From an uncultured Bacteroidales bacterium (GTDB taxonomy: Bacteria; Bacteroidota; Bacteroidia; Bacteroidales; Muribaculaceae): 54,704 nt of DNA. The stretch covers positions 1 through 54,704 of the forward strand of contig CACWID010000020.1 of the NCBI GenBank assembly GCA_902760865.1, given 5' to 3'. The translations under genes and the position numbers were made by a program. How positions within the stretch are numbered: the stretch's first letter is position 1; the number at the start of each line of letters is the position of its first letter. The notes beneath the pieces are model-generated. The model ran no database searches and had not been told where the DNA came from. It saw only the letters and a list, made by a program, of their open reading frames with translations. Of the stretch, positions 33,871-41,400 are shown piece by piece.

Positions 33871-34479
33871 ATGAAGATTAAGTTTTTGCTGGCCGCTTTG
33901 GCCATTTGTGCATTCGTGAGTGTTCCTGCCTAGGCGCAGGACGAAGATACTCGTCATGAGGTTGCCGTCAGCTATGGCGGTATCCCCAATTCTATATGGA
34001 TTGATGCCTACACCGACATCATTCCCGCAATGTTTGGAGAGAAACACGAAACCAAACGCCGCATTGGTCCCATCGGACTGGAATATTACTATCACACCAG
34101 CTCATTGATAGGTGTCGGTGCTGTTGCCGTATTTGCCACCAGCAACCAGGATTGCATCTACAACGACACAAAGACTTCGGACATCACCAAGTCCTTCTTC
34201 ACCGTTATGCCATCGATAAAATTCAACTGGTTGCGCAAGGCTCATTGGGGCCTGTATTCCAAGGTGGCAGCGGGTGCCACCTACGCTCGTTTCAACGATG
34301 AGGACTGCGATGACAACGGCAAGAAGACCGGCGATAGTGCCGTCTCCAGTGACCTGCTGTTCAACTTCCAGGCCTCACTGATCGGTGTTGAAGCCGGCGG
34401 CGCACACCTGCGCTGTTTTGCCGAGTTAGGCGTCGGCGAGCAGGGTATTGCTCTGGCCGGTCTGCGCTTCAAGTTCTGA
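33871..34479 (+). pseudogene. Outer-membrane-type protein (paralogue 1) with in-frame TAG in its signal peptide
   Basis: 202 codons plus stop from ATG 33871, interrupted by TAG at 33931-33933 (codon 21). The signal peptide MKIKFLLAALAICAFVSVPA is followed by TAG and then AQDEDTRHEVAVSYGG. The intact neighbour reads MPAQAQDEYPRHEIAVSYGA there, so TAG replaces a Gln codon at the signal-peptidase site. The rest is open to the end with beta-strand alternation and a C-terminal FKF, as in small beta-barrels. No internal start after the TAG would restore export. Freshly inactivated, read through, or misread. Confidence 0.82.
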
Positions 34480-34498
34480 TAACCATTCAACCCACGAT

Positions 34499-34536
34499 AA
34501 AAAGCGGCCTTGGAGAGCACTCTCCGGCCGCTTTTT
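34499..34536 (+). terminator. Rho-independent terminator after paralogue 1
   Basis: AAAAAGCGGCC pairs with GGCCGCTTTTT, and inside it GGAGAG pairs with CTCTCC, giving about 17 pairs and a run of T. It works in both orientations. The next promoter is TAACTTTG at 34559-34566. Confidence 0.85.
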
Positions 34537-34604
34537 TGTCAGGCTCATGGATTTTCCCTAACTTTGCAACGTAATAACTTTTCTAACACAAATTGTACAC
34601 ATTT

Positions 34605-35216
34605 ATGAGAAACATGTTTTTATTAGCAGCAGCCTGGGTCGTTTGTGCATTCATGAGTATGCCCGCCCAAGCTCAAGATGAGTATCCTCGTCATGAGATT
34701 GCCGTCAGTTACGGCGCTATGCCCAATTCGATTTGGATTGATGTTTTCAGCAAAATCGGTGGCGGCATTTTCGGCGAGAGCACCAAGAACGACCACTACG
34801 TCGGTCCCCTCAGCGTGGAATACTTCTACCACACCAGTCCGCTGGTAGGCGTCGGTGCTGTGGCTGTCTTCGCCAACAATAATGAGGACGCGTTCCGGAA
34901 TGAGCAAATCAAAAACCACAGGCTCCGCTCCTATTACACCCTCATGCCGTCGGTGAAGTTCAACTGGCTTCGCAAGGACATTTGGGGCCTGTACTCCAAA
35001 GTGGCCGCAGGTGCCTCGATTGCCCGCTTCAGCGACCAGGCCTATAACGAGAACGGCAAGCTTACAGGAGAGAAGAACATCACCAACGATGTGTTCTTCA
35101 ATTTCCAGGCCTCGCTGATCGGTGTCGAAGTCGGCAACCAGCAGGTGCGCGGTTTTGCCGAACTGGGTATCGGCGAGCAGGGTATTGCCCTGGGTGGAGT
35201 GCGCTTTAAATTCTAA
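34605..35216 (+). CDS. Small outer-membrane-type protein (paralogue 2)
   Basis: 203 residues from ATG 34605 (a TTG four codons earlier is unlikely). Signal peptide of about 23 residues cut at AQA-QDE. The mature part alternates polar and hydrophobic residues (YVGPLSVEYFYHTSPLVGVGAVAVFA, MPSVKFNWLRKDIWGLYSKVAAG, GEQGIALGGVRFKF) as in eight-strand beta-barrels, ending with an aromatic F for BAM recognition. It shares about half its residues with paralogue 1. Promoter TAACTTTG at 34559-34566. No ligand can be inferred. The next gene starts 14 bases downstream. Confidence 0.8.
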   Translation: MRNMFLLAAAWVVCAFMSMPAQAQDEYPRHEIAVSYGAMPNSIWIDVFSKIGGGIFGESTKNDHYVGPLSVEYFYHTSPLVGVGAVAVFANNNEDAFRNEQIKNHRLRSYYTLMPSVKFNWLRKDIWGLYSKVAAGASIARFSDQAYNENGKLTGEKNITNDVFFNFQASLIGVEVGNQQVRGFAELGIGEQGIALGGVRFKF

Positions 35217-35230
35217 CTTAACATACAGAC

Positions 35231-36472
35231 ATGATGAAACTCAATCTGATTACATTCGCTTCCTCGCTGGCTAGCCGCGAGTCGATTTTTACCGACCACC
35301 ACGAGTTGCTCGACGCTATCAACGAGAAATATGACGTGCAGTATATCTTCCCTGAGGAATTGGACAAGCCCTTGCCCGAGGGAGCCACGATGGTGCTGGC
35401 GGGCAGCGGCGGCGTGGAGGAAATGGTCAAGGCCAACATCGACCGCCTGCCGCCCTACGTCGTGCTCATCGCCGACGGACTGAAGAACTCGCTGGCAGCC
35501 TCGCTCGAGATCCTGTCGTGGATGCGCCAGAACGACCGCCACGGCCGCGTGCTGCACGGGCCCACGGGTTTCATCATGCAGGGCATCGGCGATTACGTCG
35601 CCGCCCACGATGCCATCGCCAAGCTGCAGGGCAGGCGCATCGGCGTCATCGGCAAGCCGTCAGGATGGCTCATCGCCAGCAACGTGGACTATGCCGCGAT
35701 GCGCGAGCGCTGGGGTGTGGAGATGGTGGACGTGCCGCTCGACGAGGTGGTCAAGGGCTATGAGGCCGTTGCCGCCGACGAGGTGCAGGATATCGCCGAC
35801 GAGTTTATCAGCAAGGCCGCAGGCGTCAAGGAACCGTCGCGCGACGAGGTGGTCAAGGCGATGCGCCTCTACCGCTCGGTCAAGGCCTTAGTGGAACGTT
35901 ACCGCCTGGATGCCTTCACGCTCAACTGCTTTGACCTGATCCCCACGACCCGCACCACGGGCTGCGTGGCGCTGGCCCTGCTCAACCAGGAGGGCATCCC
36001 TGCCGGCTGCGAGGGCGACGAACAGACGTTGCTCACCATGCTTGCCGTGCAGGCCGCCACTGGCGAAATGACCTTCATGGCCAATCCGTCCAAGATTCTG
36101 GACAATGCCGCCCACGAGATGGTACTGGCCCACTGCACCATCGCCCCCGCGATGACCGACCGTTACATCGTGCGTGACCACTACGAGTCACTGAGCGGTG
36201 TCGCCGTCGAGGGCATCTTCGACCCGATGGACATGACGGTGGTCAAGTGCGGCGGAGCGAGCATGGAGCGCTACTTCATCAGCAAGGCGCACCTCATTGA
36301 ATGCACCACCAATCCCAACATGTGCCGCACCCAATTGCACCTGCGCCTCGACGAGCCGCTGGACTACTTTCTGGAGCGCAGCATCGGCAACCACCACGTC
36401 ATCGTCCGCGGCGACCACAAGCAACGCCTGGAGTCCGTCCTGCGCATGCTCGGTGCCACTCCCACGACTTGA
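35231..36472 (+). CDS. Fucose/arabinose-isomerase-like protein
   Basis: 413 residues, no signal peptide, cytoplasmic. The phrases NCFDLIPTTRTTGCVALALLNQEGIPAGCEGDEQTLLTML and FMANPSKI correspond to the central and C-terminal parts of L-fucose/L-arabinose isomerase-type folds (CEGD-n5-L). These enzymes use a metal to interconvert aldoses and ketoses. The N-terminal part (LASRESIFTDHHELLDAINEKY) is diverged, so a true isomerase activity is not certain. It sits behind the outer-membrane-type gene, perhaps in one transcript. Confidence 0.7.
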   Translation: MMKLNLITFASSLASRESIFTDHHELLDAINEKYDVQYIFPEELDKPLPEGATMVLAGSGGVEEMVKANIDRLPPYVVLIADGLKNSLAASLEILSWMRQNDRHGRVLHGPTGFIMQGIGDYVAAHDAIAKLQGRRIGVIGKPSGWLIASNVDYAAMRERWGVEMVDVPLDEVVKGYEAVAADEVQDIADEFISKAAGVKEPSRDEVVKAMRLYRSVKALVERYRLDAFTLNCFDLIPTTRTTGCVALALLNQEGIPAGCEGDEQTLLTMLAVQAATGEMTFMANPSKILDNAAHEMVLAHCTIAPAMTDRYIVRDHYESLSGVAVEGIFDPMDMTVVKCGGASMERYFISKAHLIECTTNPNMCRTQLHLRLDEPLDYFLERSIGNHHVIVRGDHKQRLESVLRMLGATPTT

Positions 36473-36539
36473 CACCACCCTTTTTCCTCACGGATTTAAA
36501 GGGTCGTTTTTCAACCTTTGATTTTTTGTATTTATAGCC

Positions 36540-37943
36540 ATGTTGAAGCAATTACTATCCTTAAGGTATATCCAGTGGCGCCGCAACTTCAGTTGGAAGA
36601 AATTCCTGGTGGTGCTTTATCTCGTTGGTGTCATGCTGCTGATGATTGTGTCCGTGCTCTATGCAAGTCACGATTTGCTGGACGATCTGCTGGACGAGTT
36701 GCCGCTTGCAGCTTTGACTATTGCGCTGATATCGATGCTCGCCCTGCCCGACTTCATGCTGAAACTGATGTGGGACACAGATGCAGTGGTGATGGACGAC
36801 TTTCTGCGCACCAAGCCCATTCCCTCCCGTGCGTGGAACCGGTTCATAGCTATATTGCTCGCGACCGACCCTTGGAACCTGGTGATGCCGATGTTCATGG
36901 CCCTGGTGGGCGCATGGCTGTTGCCCACCGGAGTGACGGTCCTGGCCGTTGTGGCGGTATTGGTGCAGACGCTGATGCTGTCGTGGCTGGTGGCTGATAT
37001 CCACAAGTCTCCTGACATCGAACACTCGCTGCCGTTGTGGATTGGAGCGGTGGTTTATTACTTGGGAATGACGGGCCTGAGCACCATCCTGATTATGTTG
37101 GCCATGAGGTCTGGAATGGCCCTGCAATTGCCCGGTTCACCGTGGACCGAGCTGGTGTTGTTTATCTTGCTGGACATTGTGCTGATTGGGGTGCTCTACC
37201 TCTACTTCAGTCGCATGCGCGCCTATGACGAGCATGAGCAGCATGCCAACACCGTCCGCTCGGTGGGTGACGTGACGCTCTTTTCTACCGAATACCTGAG
37301 CGTGTGGCGCAGCAAGCGCTTCCGCGTCCCGATGCTCATATTCACGGTCCTGTTTCTTCTGGAGGCCTATATGATGCCGAGTAACGAGGCAAATCATGTG
37401 CTCCTCTATCTGTATTTCCTTTTAGCCTGGCCGTCGATGTTCTTAGGTCAGTGGGTGTTCGGCATCGAGGGCAACTACTTCCACGGCTTGTGGACCAAGC
37501 CTTATTCCATCGAGCACATGTTACTGAACAAGTACAAGTTCTTCATCCTGCTCACGTTGGGCATGGCAGTGTTGCTTATCCCGGCCATTTTCTTCAAGGG
37601 GCTGCGGCCCACGACGCTGTTGGCCCTGATCCTGTTCTTGGGTTGCGGCCAGAGTCTGTTGATGATGCCCACGTGCCTGTTCTCTACACGCTTGGACCTG
37701 TTCACGTCATCCTTCTTCAACTATCAGGGAGCAAGTATGCGCGTGACCGTATATTCGTTCATTATTTTAATCCCGATAGCTATTTATGCATTTTGTAGCC
37801 TCGCGTTGCCTCCGCTCTGGGATGACGCCGTGATGGCAGCCATCGGCCTTGTCGCACTGGCTATTCACCGTCCCTGCATCCGCCTGCTGGCGCAGAAGTG
37901 GAAGTACAATCGATATGAAAACATGGAGAGATATTTGAATTAA
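36540..37943 (+). CDS. DUF5687-type ABC transporter permease
   Basis: 467 residues with about twelve hydrophobic helices. The opening LRYIQWRRNFSWKKFLVVLY and the DDFLRTKPIPSRAWNRF loop fit the DUF5687 family, the membrane partner of an ABC ATPase in Bacteroidota. The ATPase gene follows 25 bases downstream. Substrate and direction are unknown; such pairs are usually exporters. A -7 type box CAACCTTTG is at 36512-36520. Confidence 0.82.
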   Translation: MLKQLLSLRYIQWRRNFSWKKFLVVLYLVGVMLLMIVSVLYASHDLLDDLLDELPLAALTIALISMLALPDFMLKLMWDTDAVVMDDFLRTKPIPSRAWNRFIAILLATDPWNLVMPMFMALVGAWLLPTGVTVLAVVAVLVQTLMLSWLVADIHKSPDIEHSLPLWIGAVVYYLGMTGLSTILIMLAMRSGMALQLPGSPWTELVLFILLDIVLIGVLYLYFSRMRAYDEHEQHANTVRSVGDVTLFSTEYLSVWRSKRFRVPMLIFTVLFLLEAYMMPSNEANHVLLYLYFLLAWPSMFLGQWVFGIEGNYFHGLWTKPYSIEHMLLNKYKFFILLTLGMAVLLIPAIFFKGLRPTTLLALILFLGCGQSLLMMPTCLFSTRLDLFTSSFFNYQGASMRVTVYSFIILIPIAIYAFCSLALPPLWDDAVMAAIGLVALAIHRPCIRLLAQKWKYNRYENMERYLN

Positions 37944-37968
37944 TTTAGAGTAATAGTATTTAGAGCAG

Positions 37969-38703
37969 ATGGATATCAAGATAACAAACCTCAAGAAAGT
38001 GTATGATTGGGTCACGGTGCTCGACATCCCCGACCTGACGCTGTCCTCGGGCGAGCTGATTGGCCTGGTAGGTAATAACGGTGCAGGCAAGACCACGCTG
38101 ATGCGTCTTATTCTCGATGTGATCGGTGCCAGCACGGGCTATGTGGAGAGTGACGGCCGGCGGGTGGATGAGGACGAGCTGTGGAAGACCTATACAGGTT
38201 CGTTCATCGACGGCAATTTCCTCATCGACTTCTTCACGCCCGAGGAATATTTCTCCTTTATCGGACGCATCTACGGCATAGACAAGGACACGCTGGAGCA
38301 GCGCCTGAAACCCTTCGAACCGCTGATGCACGGTGAAATCATGGGCACGAGTAAATTCCTGAAGGACTTCTCACAGGGCAACCGTCAGAAAGTCGGCATC
38401 ATCGGGGCAATGATGATTCAGCCCAAGGTACTTATCCTCGACGAGCCCTTCAACTACCTGGATCCGTCGTCACAGATTATCGTGTCCCGCCTCATCGAAC
38501 AGCAGAACCGCGAGTTGGGCTCCACCGTGCTCATCTCCAGCCACAACCTCAGTTTCGTCACCGACATCTCCTCCCGCATCCTGCTCTTGGAGAAAGGTGT
38601 TGTCGTGAAGGACCTGGACAACCGCGAGGGCATGGCAGAGGGCATACTCAAGGCTTACTTCCAGCAGCAGGACCCCACCACCCATCCCGAGGGACAGGAA
38701 TAG
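37969..38703 (+). CDS. ABC transporter ATP-binding protein
   Basis: 244 residues. Walker A GNNGAGKTT (about 35-43), signature FSQGNRQKVG (in place of LSGGQ, about 132-141), Walker B VLILDEPFNYLDP (about 151-163) and the switch His in SSHNLSF are intact. It powers the DUF5687 permease encoded just upstream. It ends in TAG. Confidence 0.92.
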   Translation: MDIKITNLKKVYDWVTVLDIPDLTLSSGELIGLVGNNGAGKTTLMRLILDVIGASTGYVESDGRRVDEDELWKTYTGSFIDGNFLIDFFTPEEYFSFIGRIYGIDKDTLEQRLKPFEPLMHGEIMGTSKFLKDFSQGNRQKVGIIGAMMIQPKVLILDEPFNYLDPSSQIIVSRLIEQQNRELGSTVLISSHNLSFVTDISSRILLLEKGVVVKDLDNREGMAEGILKAYFQQQDPTTHPEGQE

Positions 38704-38780
38704 AGCGGGAACTGACCCTTGAGAAATCCCGTGTGGCCTGCCCTAAAGAATTACAGGGTGTCGGGTAAAAACGCATTGGT

Positions 38781-39010
38781 GTAGGGCCTCGCCTTGGCGT
38801 GGCCGCTCCTCTCCTCAAAAACTACGAATTACGCTAATTATACGAATTAGCATCCGCATACAATTATATCGAATTTCACTAATGCTCAAAAAACGCTGAT
38901 TACGCGAATTTTTCACTGATTATCAATAAAAAATCAGTGTAATTCGCGTAATCAGCGTTTTTTGATTATTGCATCAGTGGCATAGCGGCCACGCCAAGGC
39001 GAGGCCCTAC
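38781..39010. repeat. 26-bp inverted repeat enclosing a 31-bp hairpin
   Basis: Outer arms at 38781-38806 and 38985-39010 are perfect 26-bp inverted copies (GTAGGGCCTCGCCTTGGCGT... and its complement). Inside, AAAAAACGCTGATTACGCGA begins a 23-bp arm (38888-38910) matching 38941-38963; CACTGATT/AATCAGTG (38914-38939) extends the hairpin. The T run at each base makes it a good bidirectional terminator between the ABC genes and the convergent amylase. The outer arms are unexplained by that role. Confidence 0.85.
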
Positions 39011-39022
39011 GATGCGGATGCC

Positions 39023-39064
39023 GGCTAATGGCCAACCGCTAACGGCTAAAGGCTAATGGCTAAA
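39023..39064. repeat. Heptamer array GGCTAAT beside the amylase stop
   Basis: GGCTAAT, GGCCAAC, CGCTAAC, GGCTAAA, GGCTAAT, GGCTAAA: six 7-nt units directly before the amylase stop codon (39067-39069, minus strand). Confidence 0.87.
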
Positions 39065-39066
39065 AC

Positions 39067-40473
39067 CTACTTATAAATGATGTAGGCGGTCATGGGGGCG
39101 AGGGTGGCCTTGAGGACGCCGTTCTTGACCTGCAGGCGCTGCTTGGTGACGGCGTCGCGGTACTTGCCGCCCTGCAGGGTGACGGGGATGGCCACCTGGC
39201 TGGGCTGCTCGTCGAGATTGATGACGACGGCGGCACGGCTGCCGCGCTCGACGATAATCTGCTTGCCGTTCTCGCTATAGATGATGTTCTCGGGCTGGTT
39301 GACCATGCGGTGGCGGAACTCGTTGACGGCCTTCACCACGGGGTGCTTGAACTCGTCGTTACCCACCTTGCCGATCTCGTTGTCGCCCCAGTAGTTGTCG
39401 CGGGTGCTGCCGTGAGGACGGCTGTAGAACAGCGGCGTGCCATACTTGCGGGCGGTCAGGAAGACCCAACCCAGGCGGATGAGTTCGTCGCTCATGCCGG
39501 CCGAGGCGTGCTCGTTGCAATAGGTGTCGTGCGACTCCACCCAGGTCACCAGGTGGGCGGGATCTACCGAGTGGTGCCACGTGAGCAGGTTGTCGGCACG
39601 GGCATCATGCTTGTTGAGCACGTTGCGCAGCACCCAGCCGTAGTTGCTGGCCGTGAGGTCCATATACTCGGCATAGCCCTGCTCGGGCACATTGCGGTCT
39701 TGCAGCACCTCGCCGTAGATGAACAGGTCCTCGCGAGGCACGGCGAGCCTGAGTCCCTTGACGGCCTTGCGGCCCATGGCGACATCCCAGAAGTCGTTCT
39801 GTGGCGACTTGGGGTCGCGCATCTCGTTCGGCAGGCCGATGTGCTTGGCCGTGTCGTAGCGGAAGCCCCGTGCGCCACAGGCCAGCACGTCGTTGACAAA
39901 CTGCATGTAATAGTACTGGAAGTCAGGATTCTCGGTATTTACATCGGGTAGCGTACCCATTTCGCCCGTCGTGCACTGGTAGCGGTCGCTGTAGTCCTTG
40001 ATGGGCCACAGACCGTTGGCGTGGAACAGGTTCTCACGGCCATTGACGGCGCTGTCGAGGCGCGCGTTGATCTGCGTGCGGTCGATGACAGTGTGGTTAG
40101 GCAGCACGTCCACGATGACGCGCAGGCCCAGGGCGGTCGCCTCGTCGCACATTGCCTTGAACTCGTCGCGCGTGCCCAGCTGGTAGTTGCCGATGGTCCA
40201 GTCGGTCGGCTGGTAGTGGTAATACCACTTGCCGTGGCCGAACAGTTGGCGACCGCCGTCCTCGCCCACGACACACTCGTTGATGGGCGACGTCTGCACA
40301 ATGGTGTAGCCTGCAGCCTTAATCTCGGGCAGGTGCTCACGGATGGTGTTGAACGACCACGACCACGCGTGCAGAATAATCTCATTATTACCCTGGCCAG
40401 CCTCGGCTGCCTGAGCCATGCCAGCCATCAAACCTATAACAGCAATAATTGCCGAAACAATAATCTTTTTCAT
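39067..40473 (-). CDS. GH13 alpha-amylase, secreted
   Basis: 468 residues from ATG 40473 (a GTG two codons upstream is the alternative). Signal peptide MKKIIVSAIIAVIGLMAGMA. GH13 regions: VIVDVLPNHT (I), GFRYDTAKHI with the Asp nucleophile (II), FIYGEVLQ with the Glu acid/base (III), WVESHDTY with the Asp (IV). A C-terminal beta-domain (about 390-468) follows. The catalytic core has an early SPINE-like WSFNTIREHLPEI start that suits bacterial alpha-amylases secreted to the periplasm or outside. It ends in TAG at the heptamer array. Promoter at 40509-40502. Confidence 0.93.
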   Translation of the reverse strand: MKKIIVSAIIAVIGLMAGMAQAAEAGQGNNEIILHAWSWSFNTIREHLPEIKAAGYTIVQTSPINECVVGEDGGRQLFGHGKWYYHYQPTDWTIGNYQLGTRDEFKAMCDEATALGLRVIVDVLPNHTVIDRTQINARLDSAVNGRENLFHANGLWPIKDYSDRYQCTTGEMGTLPDVNTENPDFQYYYMQFVNDVLACGARGFRYDTAKHIGLPNEMRDPKSPQNDFWDVAMGRKAVKGLRLAVPREDLFIYGEVLQDRNVPEQGYAEYMDLTASNYGWVLRNVLNKHDARADNLLTWHHSVDPAHLVTWVESHDTYCNEHASAGMSDELIRLGWVFLTARKYGTPLFYSRPHGSTRDNYWGDNEIGKVGNDEFKHPVVKAVNEFRHRMVNQPENIIYSENGKQIIVERGSRAAVVINLDEQPSQVAIPVTLQGGKYRDAVTKQRLQVKNGVLKATLAPMTAYIIYK

Positions 40474-40501
40474 ATACACTAAAATCTTGTTTAATCCTCG
40501 G

Positions 40502-40557
40502 CAAAGGTAGTAAAATAGTTTTTAGTTTCTAGTCCTTAGTCCCTAGTTTTTAGTTGG
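40502..40557 (-). promoter_or_regulatory. Amylase promoter embedded next to heptamer array TAGTTTT
   Basis: TACCTTTG on the minus strand (40509-40502). Directly upstream of it, at 40516-40557, lies an unbroken run of six heptamers (TAGTTTT, TAGTTTC, TAGTCCT, TAGTCCC, TAGTTTT, TAGTTGG). The array covers the place of the -33 element and beyond, so unit number could change promoter spacing. Confidence 0.7.
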
Positions 40558-40694
40558 CATCAGTGGTCGGGGTTTCTATGGTCCTACTGAAATTGGGTGG
40601 TGGAGGGGGCGTTTTTGTTGATTTTTTTCGGGGGGGGAGTGTTAAAATATTGTTAATATTCTTCTAACTCGTTGGCGGTTAGTGGGATGCTTCT

Positions 40695-40842
40695 CTTGGG
40701 TGCGAACTGATAGCTCGCAATACTGGGACGGCACGGGCGCTGGGGCGACGGGGGCGGTGCGCGTTGGCAACGCGCAATACTGGACGGCGCGGTTGGCGGG
40801 GCGACGGGGGCGGTGCGCGTTGGCAACGCGCAATACTGGACG
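40695..40842. repeat. Direct repeats with GCGCGTT-n3-AACGCGC hairpins
   Basis: GGGGCGACGGGGGCGGTGCG starts two near-identical 57-bp units (about 40740 and 40797), each with the perfect hairpin GCGCGTT-GGC-AACGCGC and then CAATACTGG. A third, degenerate unit (TGCGA...TCGCAATACTGG) precedes them. Open frames here are by-products of the repeats. The 40560-41250 spacer has no gene; it also holds GC-rich homopolymers. Confidence 0.7.
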
Positions 40843-41047
40843 GGGGTGGTGGTCTGTGTTCTGGATGTTGTTCATGGTGTTGTATTTTAAAGATGTTGAT
40901 TATCTTCTTGCAAAGATAATGTGTAGGGTGGCGTTTGTCAAGGGTAAAAGGTTTTATGCAACGGCTGGCACCGTGAGAAGGGTAATGTTTAATTAAGCAT
41001 CCGCATTCCTTTAGCTGTCGGCGGATTTTACGGATTAAACAGATTAA

Positions 41048-41081
41048 GCATCCGCGTTCCGTTTGACAGGAACGCGGATGC
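41048..41081. repeat. 13-bp hairpin of GCATCCGCGTTCC
   Basis: GCATCCGCGTTCC (41048-41060) pairs perfectly with GGAACGCGGATGC (41069-41081). It includes the GCGGATGCC word seen in other spacers. Confidence 0.8.
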
Positions 41082-41252
41082 CATCTTAATCAATAATTCT
41101 TAGCGCCTTAGCGTGAGGCAGAAGAACGCGGATGCCAACCAAAGGCTAATGGCTAATCTGAATCCCAAGTCCGATACTACTTGAATTGGTAGTTATTGAC
41201 ACACGTTTAACGATTGCGTCCTTTTTATTAATGATTATAACAAAAATTCTGT

Positions 41253-41260
41253 TATTTTTG
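41253..41260 (+). promoter_or_regulatory. -7 box of the LRR-dockerin gene
   Basis: TATTTTTG, about 140 bases before the ATG at 41401, implying a long 5' leader (41268-41400) with no obvious hairpin. Confidence 0.5.
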
Positions 41261-41400
41261 CGCAACTATCACATCGGTAGCGACAAGTCTTGTGTGCACC
41301 ATGAGTCAATGCGGGCTGTATCCAGCTCTAATCGTGGACAGTGGGGACTTGGCTTGTAGAAGGGAAAATGTATTATTAATGGTTTAAGCTTGAAAAAATT

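Noticed and set aside
23499-33933. Genetic code with TAG reassigned to glutamine
   Set aside because: Many intact genes here end at TAG (for example at 3568-3570, 13723-13725, 18415-18417 and 38701-38703) with terminators or convergent genes right behind, so TAG is a normal stop codon.
38703-39066. Insertion sequence
   Set aside because: There is no transposase frame and the inverted arms enclose only a hairpin; at most a non-autonomous element.
40682-40996. Protein-coding gene on the plus strand (and one antisense at 40642-40875)
   Set aside because: The translation consists of the products of the GC-rich direct repeat (QYW/NAQYW-type words), with no start context and no domain.
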